From an uncultured bacterium (GTDB lineage Bacteria > Verrucomicrobiota > Kiritimatiellia > RFP12 > UBA1067), in the NCBI GenBank assembly GCA_902769585.1, contig CACXPT010000016.1:1-42057 (forward strand): a stretch of 42,057 nucleotides of DNA. The letters are read 5' to 3'. The position numbers and the translations under genes are program-made. Shown piece by piece: positions 8,162-17,110 of the stretch. The notes beneath the pieces are model-generated. The model had not been told where the DNA came from. It ran no database searches and saw only the letters and a program-made list of their open reading frames with translations. Each line of letters opens with the position of its first letter. Positions within the stretch are counted from its first letter, which is position 1.

Positions 8162-9322
8162 TCACGTCGCGCGCCGGACGAACTCCCCCAGCCGGCCGAT
8201 CGCCTCGCGCAGACGATCCCCCGAGACGGTGAAGGCTATTCGTATGAAGTCGTCGAAGTCTTCGCCGTATGCCAGCCCCGGCACCACGGCCACGCGTTGA
8301 GACTTCAGCAGCTCGTATGCGAACTTCTGCGAATCCATCCCGGTCGCCGAGATGTTGACGAACGCGTAGAACGCGGCATCGACGCCGCCCAGAGAAAGCC
8401 CAGGCACGGAACGGATGCCGTCCACGACGATTCGCCGCCGCGCATCGTACTCGCGCAGCAAATAGGACGTGTCAGTCTCTGGGCCGTACGCGGCGATCGC
8501 GGCATACTGCGACGGGAGCGGCGCGCAGGCGTTGACGTTTTCCTGCAAGCGCGTCATCATCTCGACGAGCGGACGCGGGCCGATGGTGAAGCCCAGCCGA
8601 TATCCGGTCATCGAGAACTGCTTCGAGACGGCATCGATCACCGAGCAACGCCCCTTCATTTCCGGCAGGTCGAAGATGCTCAGATAGGGAATGCCGTCGT
8701 ATACGAGCGACCGGTAGACCTCATCCGAGATCACGAATAGATCGCGCTCCGCCGCAATCGCGGCAATGCCGCGCACGGCCTCCTCGCGCAAGACGCGTCC
8801 CGTGGGATTGTTCGGCGAATTCACTACGATCACCCGCGTACGCGGCGTGATGGCGGCGCGGATCTGCTCCGGGGAGACGGAGAAGCCATTCTTCTCCAAG
8901 GCCGGCACCGTAACGGGAACGGCGCCGCACAGTTTCGTCACCTCCACGTAATTCACCCAGCAGGGCGTCGGAATAATCACCTCGTCCCCCGGCTCGACAA
9001 GCGAAAAGAGCTGCTGGAAGATGGAACCCATCGCGCCAACGGTAAGGATGACGTCATCCGCCGTCACGTCGCGTCCGTACTGCGTGCGCTGGTAGGCGGC
9101 CACGGCCTCGCGCGCCTGCTGCAACCCTGCGTTCTGGGAATAGCGGGTGTGGCAGGCGTCTATCGCCGCGCATGCCGCAGCGCGCACGTTCGCGGGCGGC
9201 GGCACGTCGGGATCGCCAAGCGTCAGGTCGATCACGTCCCCGCCAATCTCCTTCGCCATGTCAAAGAGGCGGCGCGGCAACGAGGGCGACATGCCGAGCA
9301 CACGTTTCGTCAACTTCATCAT
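8162..9322 (-). CDS. Class I/II PLP-dependent aminotransferase
   Basis: A 386-residue fold-type I aminotransferase of the aspartate/alanine aminotransferase group. Visible marks are the N-terminal TLGDPDVPPP, the PLP-contact block NSPNNPTGR, DEVYRSLVY, and the Schiff-base lysine in SKQFSMTGYRLGF. The start is set at 9322 because GGGAGAAAGC precedes it and its ATGA overlaps the stop of the Na+/alanine symporter gene; an in-frame ATG 12 nt upstream lacks such a site. It is the last gene of a four-gene coupled operon. Coupling to the symporter suggests alanine or a related small amino acid as substrate; this is inference. Confidence 0.88.
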   Translation of the reverse strand: MMKLTKRVLGMSPSLPRRLFDMAKEIGGDVIDLTLGDPDVPPPANVRAAACAAIDACHTRYSQNAGLQQAREAVAAYQRTQYGRDVTADDVILTVGAMGSIFQQLFSLVEPGDEVIIPTPCWVNYVEVTKLCGAVPVTVPALEKNGFSVSPEQIRAAITPRTRVIVVNSPNNPTGRVLREEAVRGIAAIAAERDLFVISDEVYRSLVYDGIPYLSIFDLPEMKGRCSVIDAVSKQFSMTGYRLGFTIGPRPLVEMMTRLQENVNACAPLPSQYAAIAAYGPETDTSYLLREYDARRRIVVDGIRSVPGLSLGGVDAAFYAFVNISATGMDSQKFAYELLKSQRVAVVPGLAYGEDFDDFIRIAFTVSGDRLREAIGRLGEFVRRAT

Positions 9323-10731
9323 GCTTTCTCCCATCCATCAAGAACGCCTGCGCGCTCCGGCAGGATGCCGGGGTCGAACACGGGATCGCGTCCCGCCGCG
9401 CGCTGTGCGATATAGTCGTCGAAGAGCCGTTTCACGTCGCCACGCAGTAGCCAAAGCGTCGCCACGTTCATCGCCACCATCACGCCCATCGTGAGATCCA
9501 CCGCACACCAGGCCTGATCCAGCGTCACGAAACCGCCGGAAAGCACCGCCGCCGCCGAGAGCACGCGGTAGGCGGCGAGCGCGGTGCGGCTTTGCGTGAG
9601 GAAGCGCACGCCCGTTTCGCCGTAGACGTAGTTGGAGATGATGGTCGAGTAGGCGAAGAGGACGACCGCCGCCATCAGGAACCAGGCGCCGAACGGACCG
9701 AGATGCGCCGCCATGGCGCGGGAAGTCAGCACGATCCCGCCCTCGCCGAAGTCTTCCGTCCCCGCCAGCAGGATGATCGCCGCCGTGCACGTGCAGACGA
9801 CGAGCGTGTCCGCAAACACGCCGAGCGCCTGCACGAAGCCTTGCTTCACAGGGTGCGAGACATCCGCCGTCGCGGCGGCGTTCGGCGCCGACCCCTCGCC
9901 CGCCTCGTTCGAGAAGAGTCCGCGCCGCACGCCTTGCATCACGGCCACGCCCACGCCGCCACCGGCGACCTCCCTCAATCCGAACGCATCGGAGACGATC
10001 AGCTTGACGATACGCGGCAGTTCCCCCAGGTGCGTCAGCGCCACCCATGCCGCAAGCGCAAGAAATCCCAGCGCCATGAACGGCACCAGGACGGACGAGA
10101 TGCGCGAGACGCGCCGCACGCCGCCGAAGAACACGGCGACCGCCAGCGCAGCCAGCACCACCGCAGTCACGCCCGCCGCCGCGCCGGTGCGCTCGCCGAG
10201 GATGCCGCAGATCGCGTTGCTCTGCACGATGTGGCTCGCCATCCCCTGGTTCAGCACCAGCACAGCCGCGAACGCCACGCCCATCGGCGCGCACTTGAGG
10301 CCGTACTTCATGTAATAGGCGGGGCCACCGAAGAACGACCCTTCGCCGCGCCGCTTGTAGAGTTGCGCGAGCGTCGCCTCGGCAAACGCCGTCGCCGCGC
10401 CGAACAGCGCCATCACCCACATCCAGAACACGGCGCCGGGACCGCCCACGGCGATGGCCGAGGCCACTCCCGCAAGGTTGCCGGTCCCCACGCGCGCGCC
10501 GAGCGACACGCAGAACGCCTGAAACGACGAGATGCCCAGCCCGTTCTTCCGCACCGACTCGCTCTCGCGCCCGAACACGGCGAACATCGTCCGCCATTTC
10601 CTGAACTGGAATCCCCTCAGGAGGAACGTCAGCCAGACAGACACCCCCACGAGCAGCCACAGGACGCACCAGCCCCACAGCGCCTCGTTCGCGGCGGATA
10701 TCCACGTGAACAACGTGTCAACGAACGTCAT
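9319..10731 (-). CDS. AGCS-family sodium:alanine/glycine symporter
   Basis: A 470-residue inner-membrane transporter with about 10-11 hydrophobic segments, coupling Na+ influx to uptake of alanine, glycine or related amino acids. The family signature is clear: GTGNLAGVASAIAVGGPGA followed by FWMWVMALFGAATAFAEATL, and GGPAYYM, NEAGEGSAP and YSTIISNYVYGE further on. The start ATG overlaps the stop of the CE15 esterase gene (ATGA), and its own stop overlaps the aminotransferase start in the same way. Its placement inside a polysaccharide operon is unusual and may reflect uptake of amino acids or peptide-linked products released with glycans. Confidence 0.93.
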   Translation of the reverse strand: MTFVDTLFTWISAANEALWGWCVLWLLVGVSVWLTFLLRGFQFRKWRTMFAVFGRESESVRKNGLGISSFQAFCVSLGARVGTGNLAGVASAIAVGGPGAVFWMWVMALFGAATAFAEATLAQLYKRRGEGSFFGGPAYYMKYGLKCAPMGVAFAAVLVLNQGMASHIVQSNAICGILGERTGAAAGVTAVVLAALAVAVFFGGVRRVSRISSVLVPFMALGFLALAAWVALTHLGELPRIVKLIVSDAFGLREVAGGGVGVAVMQGVRRGLFSNEAGEGSAPNAAATADVSHPVKQGFVQALGVFADTLVVCTCTAAIILLAGTEDFGEGGIVLTSRAMAAHLGPFGAWFLMAAVVLFAYSTIISNYVYGETGVRFLTQSRTALAAYRVLSAAAVLSGGFVTLDQAWCAVDLTMGVMVAMNVATLWLLRGDVKRLFDDYIAQRAAGRDPVFDPGILPERAGVLDGWEKA

Positions 10732-12032
10732 GGCCTGATCTCAGAGAGCGCGCGGTCAGCGAAGTCCAGCATCCACCGCCAGTCGTATGGCGAAAGACCG
10801 TGGTTCTCGCTGCGGCGCACATAGCCGATGTGCGAGCCGATGCACGACGTATCGAAGTCTGGCGGGAACGGCTTGTCTGGGAAACCTGGCTTGCCGAGAA
10901 ATTCCCACACGGGGCCAGCCGCCCGGCAGGCCAGATATTCGGCGCGGGTATCGAACCACTTCTGGTCGAATCCCTCGATCAGCAGATGGCGCGGCGCGAC
11001 GCAGGCGAGCAGCAGATGCTGATCGAACGGGATTGTCTCGTCCTTCCCGGCGTAGGCGAAGTAGGAACGCGTGAACCAATGAGGAAACGATTTCGATTCC
11101 GTCTCGATGTTCTCTCCAAAGTAGTGCTTGGTGAGAGGCGCGCCGCCATGGCCGGTCTGGTTTGGCACGACCACGGCGAAGCGATCGTCGAACGCGCCCG
11201 CGATCAAGGCGGCCTTCCCGAGGCGCGAGCAACCTGTAACGACGGCGCGCTTGGCGTCGATGCCCGGCTCCTGTTCCGCAAGGTCGAGCCCTCGGCAGAG
11301 GCCCCACGCCCACGCCATCAGCGACTTCGTATTGTCTGGCGCGGACTCGTCCCATGCGGGCCACAGGTCGAAGCAGCGGCGACGCCACTTCGTCGCGCGC
11401 TCGTTCTTCTTGTCAGGATCTGGCGCGATGTCGAAGTAGCAAGCCGTCATCACCGCGTAACCACGCGCGATTATCTCGCCGATCGGCCAGAAGTTGCGGT
11501 TGTCCGGGTTGCACCATTGGCCGCGCAGCTTTTCAAGGTTGGCGGTAGCCCATTTCTCGCGCCCGCCGTTCGCCTCGCAATAGCCGTCGGAAACCGACAG
11601 GTCATTGTCCGGCAACAGCTGGATCGCACCGATCGAATTGAGGAACACGATCACGGGCGCAGGGGTGGATGCGTATCTCGGACGCAGCACGAGCCAGTCG
11701 ATGAACGGGCCGCTTTTGTCCTCCTTGAAGAACTGGCGCACGCGACGGCGGACCGCGAAGCCGCTCATCGTCACCTTCTCGTCCGTCAGCTCCGCCACCA
11801 TGTGTTCCAGTTTCGGCGGCATCCGCCCGTACATCCCCTTCTCGAAGATGCGCAGTATCTCCGCGCGACGGGCGGGCCATTCCTCCGGGCCTTTCAGCTT
11901 GCGCCCGTCCGCAAACGCCAGCGGATCCTCCAGCGTGAAGGGAGGCACAGTGGATTCCTCGTAGTTTCCAGGGCGGGCGACTGCGCTCCCCGCCAGCGTC
12001 GCCAGTACGGCGAAATATGCAAAACGTTTCAT
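10728..12032 (-). CDS. CE15 glucuronoyl esterase, secreted
   Basis: A 434-residue alpha/beta-hydrolase of carbohydrate esterase family 15, which cleaves esters between 4-O-methyl-glucuronic acid of xylan and lignin alcohols. Residues 1-19 are a signal peptide (MKRFAYFAVLATLAGSAVA). The CE15 nucleophile motif GCSRLGK lies at ~267-273 (Ser 269), and the likely catalytic His is in SENHGLSPYDW near the C terminus. The start at 12032 is chosen because it begins the signal peptide and forms an ATGA overlap with the preceding gene; an in-frame extension of 40 codons upstream overlaps that gene and carries no signal peptide. It is translationally coupled on both sides. Confidence 0.9.
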   Translation of the reverse strand: MKRFAYFAVLATLAGSAVARPGNYEESTVPPFTLEDPLAFADGRKLKGPEEWPARRAEILRIFEKGMYGRMPPKLEHMVAELTDEKVTMSGFAVRRRVRQFFKEDKSGPFIDWLVLRPRYASTPAPVIVFLNSIGAIQLLPDNDLSVSDGYCEANGGREKWATANLEKLRGQWCNPDNRNFWPIGEIIARGYAVMTACYFDIAPDPDKKNERATKWRRRCFDLWPAWDESAPDNTKSLMAWAWGLCRGLDLAEQEPGIDAKRAVVTGCSRLGKAALIAGAFDDRFAVVVPNQTGHGGAPLTKHYFGENIETESKSFPHWFTRSYFAYAGKDETIPFDQHLLLACVAPRHLLIEGFDQKWFDTRAEYLACRAAGPVWEFLGKPGFPDKPFPPDFDTSCIGSHIGYVRRSENHGLSPYDWRWMLDFADRALSEIRP

Positions 12033-14185
12033 CTGATCAGGATCGTTGTTCCGTGCGTGTTGACGTCCTCGATCTCGCCAAGGACCGCAAAGTTGGCGTT
12101 GTGCTGCGTGGCGTAGTCCGCCGCTACCCAGTCCGCGCTGGATTTTCCCCACTTCAGCCGCATCTCATCAAGCATGCCGTCCCACACTCCACCTGGGGAA
12201 CTGTTTCCGCCACCAACCGCGCCCAGACGCATGTTGACGGATGGAGGAACCATCTGGCACTTGTTGTCGACCTTGCCCGAATATTCTCCGTTGGAGTACA
12301 GCGTCACCCGGTTGCCAGACATGACAGACGTCGTGTACACGAACGTGTTTTCACAGCTTACGCCAGTTATTGTGTTCTGGTTGTTGCCGGACGTGATCGT
12401 GTTGTATTTGTTGTATCCGTATTGAAAGGTGAACTCAAAGCCGCCTTCGTTCGCGTAGCTGGTCTTCGACGAGAAGATGCGTCCGGTACCAGGAATCTTC
12501 CGGCCAAGCACCCAGCAGGAAAGCGTCAGCTCGCTTCCGTACTTGGCCCAGCGCTGGTCGTTGACGACCGTAACAAATCTCTTCTCGGTTGTGTTTGTGA
12601 CGCTGTTGAATGCCGTACCGACGGCGCCTGGCTCCGTGTAGGTCGGCGCAGTAGCCGAATTGTTGCAGGTTAGGCCGATTGCCGACTCCTTGTTCGAGCC
12701 CGAGAAATGCCACACGCCCTTGTACCCGGCATACTTCCACACGTCATGCGGATCGACGACCTCGGGCGTTCCTCTGCAGCGGAAATACATCCTGAGGGAG
12801 GTGGTCGTTCCCTCCAGCTTTGGAACGCGCACCCAGATCAGCGACTCCCCGGACGTGTTCCACGTGTCGATTTCGTGCGGGACGGCGTATCCGTCCGAAT
12901 CGGCGAAGCGGATGTCGCCGCCGTCCGCCGCGCAGAGGCCGTAGACCGGCGACCCTGCGGGAATGCGCACGAGGGCCGGGAAGTTCACAAGGCGCGACGA
13001 ACCGGCATATCCGGAAAAGGTGACGGTGCAGGCGCGCCGGAAAGGAGCGTCGTCCAGCTGGCTGTCGGCCAATCGCACTTCTTCGCCCAGCACGGCGAAA
13101 TTGGCGTTGTGCTGGGTGGCGTAATCCGCAATGGCCCAGTCGGCGGTCTGCGCGCGCCACTGCAGCCGCAACTCGTCGAGCTGTCCGTACCACGGCGATC
13201 CGGCACCATTGTTGGTTTGCGCGCCGATGCGCAGCCTGCGGATGGACTGCTTGAGGACGAGGCCCGACTGCTCCTGCACGAATGCGCCGTTGGCATAGAG
13301 CCTCACCTTGTTTCCTTGGCGAACGACCGACAGGTAGACGTAATCCTGTCTGCAGTCACACGATGTGGAGAACACTTTCTGGTAGATGCCGCCTGAAGTC
13401 GTGTTGGTGTCTCCGATGAAGTTGTATTGCGTTGTTATCTTCTGGGTTGTGAGTTCGAAGCCGTTTGTATTGATATGGTTATCCTTGCTACTGAAGATGC
13501 GGCCGTAGTAGTTGACTTCCTCTCCCCGATCCATCGCCTTCACCCAGCCGGAGAGGGTCATCTCATCCCCGTAGCTGGCCCAGCGGGGATCGTTTGCGAT
13601 GGTCACGTACGACGAACCGGAAGAGGAGAACACGCTACCGACGGGGCCTGCATCAGTGAATGTAGGGGGCGTGGCCGAGTCGGTACACACGAGCTCGTTC
13701 GTGGACGAGTCCTTGCTCGTGCCGGAGAAGTGCCATACGCCCCTGTAGTCGGCGTTGGCCCACACGAGCCTCGGATTCACGAACTGGCTCTGTCCGCCAC
13801 AGTAGTAGAGCGTGAGGGTGGTGTCCGTGCCCGACAGGCTGGGCACACACACCCAGACGAGCGACTCGCCGTTGGGATTCCACGTGTCGACCTCGTGGTT
13901 GAGCAGGTTTCCGGCCGCATCTGCGAAACGGATGTCGTCGCCGCCCGGCATGCACAGGGAGGAGACGGACGCCGGCAGGCGGACGAGGACCGGGAAATCT
14001 GTCAAGGTCGAACTGCCCGTATAGCCGCTCAGCGTCACCGTCCGCTTCCTGAGGAAGACGGAAGTGTCCAGCGTCTCGGCGCAGACGCCGCCGCACAAGG
14101 CCAGCAAAGATGCAAGAAACATCCATTTGCGATATCCTACGCGAATGCGCGTGGACATTTTGGCGAGAGTACTTGAAGGTGACAT
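12029..14185 (-). CDS. Secreted protein with two DUF2341/LamG-like modules
   Basis: A 718-residue exported protein with a signal peptide near residues 19-36 (MFLASLLALCGGVCA). The mature part is an internal duplication: module 1 at ~40-370 and module 2 at ~380-700. Each has a DUF2341 segment (TLSGYTGSSTLTDFPVLVR in the first, TFSGYAGSSRLVNFPALVR in the second), a WHFSG block, a LamG-like jelly-roll and the closing ADYATQHNANFAVLGE. Such modules usually bind glycans or assemble at the surface. The C terminus is TTILIR, resembling the end of the PATR lyase. The start at 14185 has GGAG 7 nt upstream. It is the first gene of the operon, preceded by a consensus extended -10 and a palindrome. Substrate is unknown. 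Confidence 0.85.
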   Translation of the reverse strand: MSPSSTLAKMSTRIRVGYRKWMFLASLLALCGGVCAETLDTSVFLRKRTVTLSGYTGSSTLTDFPVLVRLPASVSSLCMPGGDDIRFADAAGNLLNHEVDTWNPNGESLVWVCVPSLSGTDTTLTLYYCGGQSQFVNPRLVWANADYRGVWHFSGTSKDSSTNELVCTDSATPPTFTDAGPVGSVFSSSGSSYVTIANDPRWASYGDEMTLSGWVKAMDRGEEVNYYGRIFSSKDNHINTNGFELTTQKITTQYNFIGDTNTTSGGIYQKVFSTSCDCRQDYVYLSVVRQGNKVRLYANGAFVQEQSGLVLKQSIRRLRIGAQTNNGAGSPWYGQLDELRLQWRAQTADWAIADYATQHNANFAVLGEEVRLADSQLDDAPFRRACTVTFSGYAGSSRLVNFPALVRIPAGSPVYGLCAADGGDIRFADSDGYAVPHEIDTWNTSGESLIWVRVPKLEGTTTSLRMYFRCRGTPEVVDPHDVWKYAGYKGVWHFSGSNKESAIGLTCNNSATAPTYTEPGAVGTAFNSVTNTTEKRFVTVVNDQRWAKYGSELTLSCWVLGRKIPGTGRIFSSKTSYANEGGFEFTFQYGYNKYNTITSGNNQNTITGVSCENTFVYTTSVMSGNRVTLYSNGEYSGKVDNKCQMVPPSVNMRLGAVGGGNSSPGGVWDGMLDEMRLKWGKSSADWVAADYATQHNANFAVLGEIEDVNTHGTTILIR

Positions 14186-14223
14186 CGCGATTCTCCGTTC
14201 TCATTGCTTTTCGATGCACCAAC

Positions 14224-14232
14224 ATTATAGCA
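14224..14232 (-). promoter_or_regulatory. Extended -10 promoter of the CE15 operon
   Basis: Minus strand reads TGC-TATAAT, a consensus box, giving a leader of about 32 nt with a GGAG ribosome-binding site before the ATG at 14185. Confidence 0.7.
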
Positions 14233-14239
14233 GTTCGAT

Positions 14240-14254
14240 TGCGGTACAACCGCA
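14240..14254. promoter_or_regulatory. Candidate operator palindrome for the XylR-type regulator
   Basis: TGCGGT-ACA-ACCGCA is a perfect 6-bp inverted repeat. It lies 7 bp beyond the TGN of the operon promoter, where a -35 element would sit, in the spacer between the operon and its divergent regulator. A bound protein there could control the operon promoter. The binding protein is inferred from proximity only. Confidence 0.4.
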
Positions 14255-14318
14255 TTCTATGAGAAACAGAAAACGAATGTTTATGGAAATGGCACGATGG
14301 CCGTCCCGGCGTCAAATA

Positions 14319-14327
14319 TGCTATACT
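14319..14327 (+). promoter_or_regulatory. Extended -10 promoter of the regulator gene
   Basis: Plus strand reads TGC-TATACT, followed by 7 nt and the GTG start at 14335, implying a very short or absent leader. No Shine-Dalgarno fits in between. Confidence 0.6.
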
Positions 14328-14334
14328 CTGCGCG

Positions 14335-15516
14335 GTGAAAAGAAAATCCAGAGACCTCAGCGTCGTCGGATCGCCTGAGCCGCGCAAGGTAACCGTGGCG
14401 GTGAAGATGATGAATACGACAGGCCGCCAGCGCCTGCGCGGCGTCTACCGCTACATTGCGGAGGGTCACGACTGGGATGTGCATCTGATCCGAACCGAGG
14501 AGGAGCTGGACGAGAACGCCATCCGTCAGGCGGTACGTGAAGGGACGGACGGATTCCTCGTGCTGTACCATCCGGCCACAGCCACACTGGACGCGCTGAA
14601 AGACACCGGCATGCCCGTCGCCACGTTCTCCGCTCCCCCGCGATCGTCGCACATGCTGTGCCTGCCGGACGAGGACAACCGCCGCATCGGCGCGATCGCC
14701 GCCGAGCACTTTCTCTCGCTGGGGCGCTTCCGCAGCTTCGGATTCGTGCCCGACGAGAACGAGCTCTTCTGGTCGCGCCAGAGGCTTGACGGGTTTCGCC
14801 GCCGCCTCGGACGGGAGGCGCGGCGTCTGATGGTCTATAGCCATCGGCCAGCAGAAAGCACGCAGACGCTCGACGAATGGCTTCTCGCCCTTCCCAAGCC
14901 GGCCGCCGTGATGGCCGCTTGGGACTACCGGGCCGCACAGGTAATTTCCGCGTGCCGCCATGTCGGCATCGCAGTCCCCATGCAGGTAACGGTCTGCGGC
15001 ATGGACAACGACGAGTTCATCTGCGACAGCACAAGCCCGCGCCTCACCAGCATCCTGGCCGACCGCGACGGACAAGGCTACGCGGCCGTCACGGCATTGG
15101 ATGCCATGATCGACGGGCAACGCCCGCGCATCGACCCGACGCCCTTCCGCACTGCGCAGCTCGTCGTACGAGGATCTACCGCACCATTGGCGCCGGCAAC
15201 ATCGCTCGTCGAACGCGCGCTTGCATTTGCCGAAGAAAATGCCCTCGCGGGAATTGACGCAGCCGACGTGGCCAGCCATCTCGGCGTCTCGCGCCGCCTG
15301 CTCGACCTGCGCTTCAAGCAGCTCAGCATTCCATCCATCTCTTCTACGCTCACCGATCGTCGCCTCGCCGAGGTTAAAAGGTTGCTGTCCACGACGTCCT
15401 TCCCGCTTGACCGAATCGCCGCACTCAGCGGATTCCGCAATCCCGATTCCCTGCGCAACCTTTTCCGCCGCCGCTTCGGCATCTCGATGCGCGCCTACCG
15501 GGGAAAAAGCTGCTGA
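14335..15516 (+). CDS. XylR-type AraC-family transcriptional regulator
   Basis: A 393-residue regulator with a LacI/periplasmic-binding-like sensor domain (residues ~18-265: VTVAVKMMNTTGRQRLRGVYRYIAE resembles the RGLLRGIARYARE entry block of XylR proteins; the region around AVMAAWDYRAAQ and VTVCGMDNDEF also fits) and a C-terminal AraC helix-turn-helix pair (~285-390, with ADVASHLGVSRRLLDLRFK and IAALSGFRNPDSLRNLFRR). Such proteins sense a sugar and switch catabolic genes. The start is GTG at 14335 with no Shine-Dalgarno; an alternative start further in would cut into the sensor domain. It is divergent from the CE15 operon and probably controls it. Confidence 0.88.
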   Translation: MKRKSRDLSVVGSPEPRKVTVAVKMMNTTGRQRLRGVYRYIAEGHDWDVHLIRTEEELDENAIRQAVREGTDGFLVLYHPATATLDALKDTGMPVATFSAPPRSSHMLCLPDEDNRRIGAIAAEHFLSLGRFRSFGFVPDENELFWSRQRLDGFRRRLGREARRLMVYSHRPAESTQTLDEWLLALPKPAAVMAAWDYRAAQVISACRHVGIAVPMQVTVCGMDNDEFICDSTSPRLTSILADRDGQGYAAVTALDAMIDGQRPRIDPTPFRTAQLVVRGSTAPLAPATSLVERALAFAEENALAGIDAADVASHLGVSRRLLDLRFKQLSIPSISSTLTDRRLAEVKRLLSTTSFPLDRIAALSGFRNPDSLRNLFRRRFGISMRAYRGKSC

Positions 15517-15538
15517 CTTTTACAGTCAAAACCGTTTT

Positions 15539-15547
15539 TGATATAAT
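15539..15547 (+). promoter_or_regulatory. Promoter of thrC
   Basis: Extended -10 TGA-TATAAT with a -35-like TTTACA at 15520-15525 (16-bp spacing), the only clear -35 noticed. An inverted repeat TGACT-TTTAC-AGTCA (15514-15528) overlaps the -35 and the regulator's stop codon. The leader carries AAGGA before the ATG. Confidence 0.6.
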
Positions 15548-15568
15548 TTTGGGCCTTAAGGAAATCAG

Positions 15569-16972
15569 ATGAAATTCACAAGCACACGCTCGACCCTCTC
15601 CGTCGATTCCCTGCCCGCGATCCTGCGCGGGCTAGCCCCCGACGGCGGACTCTTCGTCCCCGCATCACCCCTTCCGCGCCCGACCGGCTCCGCCTCCACG
15701 CTCGCCGACGCCGAGCGCGCCGCACTCGGCGCGTTCTTCGACGACGTGCCGGAGACCGTCCGCGAGGACGCCATCCGCAACCTGCTCTCCAAGTTCCCCG
15801 CGAACGACCCGACGCCGCTCGTCGACGCCGACGGCTTCAAGATCCTCGAGCTCTTCCACGGCCCCACGGGCGCGTTCAAGGACGTGGCCCTCTCCGTGCT
15901 GCCAGTCCTAATGACCGCCGCTGCGCAGGGCCGCCGCGTCCTCATCCTCACCGCCACCTCCGGCGACACCGGCTCGGCGGCGATGGCCGGCTTCGCCGAT
16001 GTCCCCGGCGTCGAGATCGCGGTGTTCTTCCCGCACACCGGCACCTCGCGCATCCAGCGCCTGCAGATGACCACCCCCGCTGCAAAGAACGTGCACGGCA
16101 TCGCCATCCGCGGCAACTTCGATGACGCGCAGGCAGCGGTCAAGCGCATCTTCGCCGACCCTGCGATCCGCGCCGCCGCCGAGTCGGCAGGAATCCTCCT
16201 CTCCTCGGCCAACTCCATCAACATAGGCCGTCTCGTCCCGCAGGTGGCCTACTATCTCCACGCCGCCGCGAAGATTAAAGAGCAGGTCGGGGTGGCCGAC
16301 CTCCGCGTCGGCCAGTTCGACGTCGTCGTCCCCAGCGGCAACTTCGGCAACATCCTCGCCGCCTACTACGCGAAGCTGCTCGGCGCGCCGATCCGCAAGT
16401 TCGTCTGCGCCTCCAACATCAACGACGTCCTCACCCGTTTCATCGCCACAGGCACGTACGATCCCGGCGACAAGTTCACAGTCACGAACTCGCCCTCGAT
16501 GGACATCCGCAAGAGCTCCAACGTCGAGCGCCTGCTGTGGATCGTCAACGACGGCGACGGCGCGGCCGTGAAGAAGCTCATGGACGACTTCGCCGCCACG
16601 GGCCGCTACTCGCTCTCGCCCGCCGCCACGGCCAAGCTCCAGGCCGATTTCGTCGGCGCATTCGCCACGCCCGAAGAGACAGAGGCCGAAATGCGCCTCA
16701 TGCGCGAGCGCTGCGGCTATGTGCTCGATCCCCACACCGCCGTCGCAACCGCGGTCGCCCGCAAGCTCGGCTACCCGAAGGACGGCGTCCCATGCGTCGT
16801 TGCCGCCACGGCAACGCCGTACAAGTTCCCGGAGACTTGCCTCAAGGCGTTCGGCACGGACGTTCTCACGAACCCGCCGCCCGCCTTCGCCGCGCTGGAG
16901 AAGGCTCCCGTGACGCAGACGCAGGTGGTCGACGTCGCCGGCATCGACGACGCCGTCCGCGCCCTCTTCTGA
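15569..16972 (+). CDS. thrC: Threonine synthase
   Basis: PLP enzyme converting O-phosphohomoserine to threonine, the last step of threonine synthesis. The 467 residues match the long bacterial form: an N-terminal GLAPDGGLFVP block, PLP lysine 104 in HGPTGAFKDVAL, the phosphate-binding ATSGDTGSAA, SANSINIGRLVPQ, and a C-terminal LDPHTAVATAVA. The start has AAGGA at 15558-15562. It is transcribed alone. Beyond its stop lie a REP-like hairpin and a 22-bp tandem array instead of an obvious terminator. Confidence 0.96.
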   Translation: MKFTSTRSTLSVDSLPAILRGLAPDGGLFVPASPLPRPTGSASTLADAERAALGAFFDDVPETVREDAIRNLLSKFPANDPTPLVDADGFKILELFHGPTGAFKDVALSVLPVLMTAAAQGRRVLILTATSGDTGSAAMAGFADVPGVEIAVFFPHTGTSRIQRLQMTTPAAKNVHGIAIRGNFDDAQAAVKRIFADPAIRAAAESAGILLSSANSINIGRLVPQVAYYLHAAAKIKEQVGVADLRVGQFDVVVPSGNFGNILAAYYAKLLGAPIRKFVCASNINDVLTRFIATGTYDPGDKFTVTNSPSMDIRKSSNVERLLWIVNDGDGAAVKKLMDDFAATGRYSLSPAATAKLQADFVGAFATPEETEAEMRLMRERCGYVLDPHTAVATAVARKLGYPKDGVPCVVAATATPYKFPETCLKAFGTDVLTNPPPAFAALEKAPVTQTQVVDVAGIDDAVRALF

Positions 16973-17000
16973 TCATGGCGAGTCTTATGCCGTACGTTGC

Positions 17001-17026
17001 GGGAGGGTCGCGCTCCTGCGCGACCG
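17001..17026 (+). repeat. REP-like hairpin repeat after thrC
   Basis: GGGAGG followed by the perfect hairpin GGTCGCG-CTCCTG-CGCGACC. It matches the metG copy except for a paired T/A swap in both stem strands, which preserves base pairing. It lies 28 bp past the thrC stop and could act as a bidirectional transcription barrier, though no T-run follows. Confidence 0.8.
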
Positions 17027-17110
17027 CCAGCGCATCCAATTCGGCGGCATCCCCTGTCGCCGCCCCATCAACGGCACCAACCAAACCCGCCCCTACAGCG
17101 CCCCCACTCA

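Noticed and set aside
9592..10824. 410-codon plus-strand frame opposite the symporter
   Set aside because: Arg/His-rich antisense of a transporter with clear signatures.
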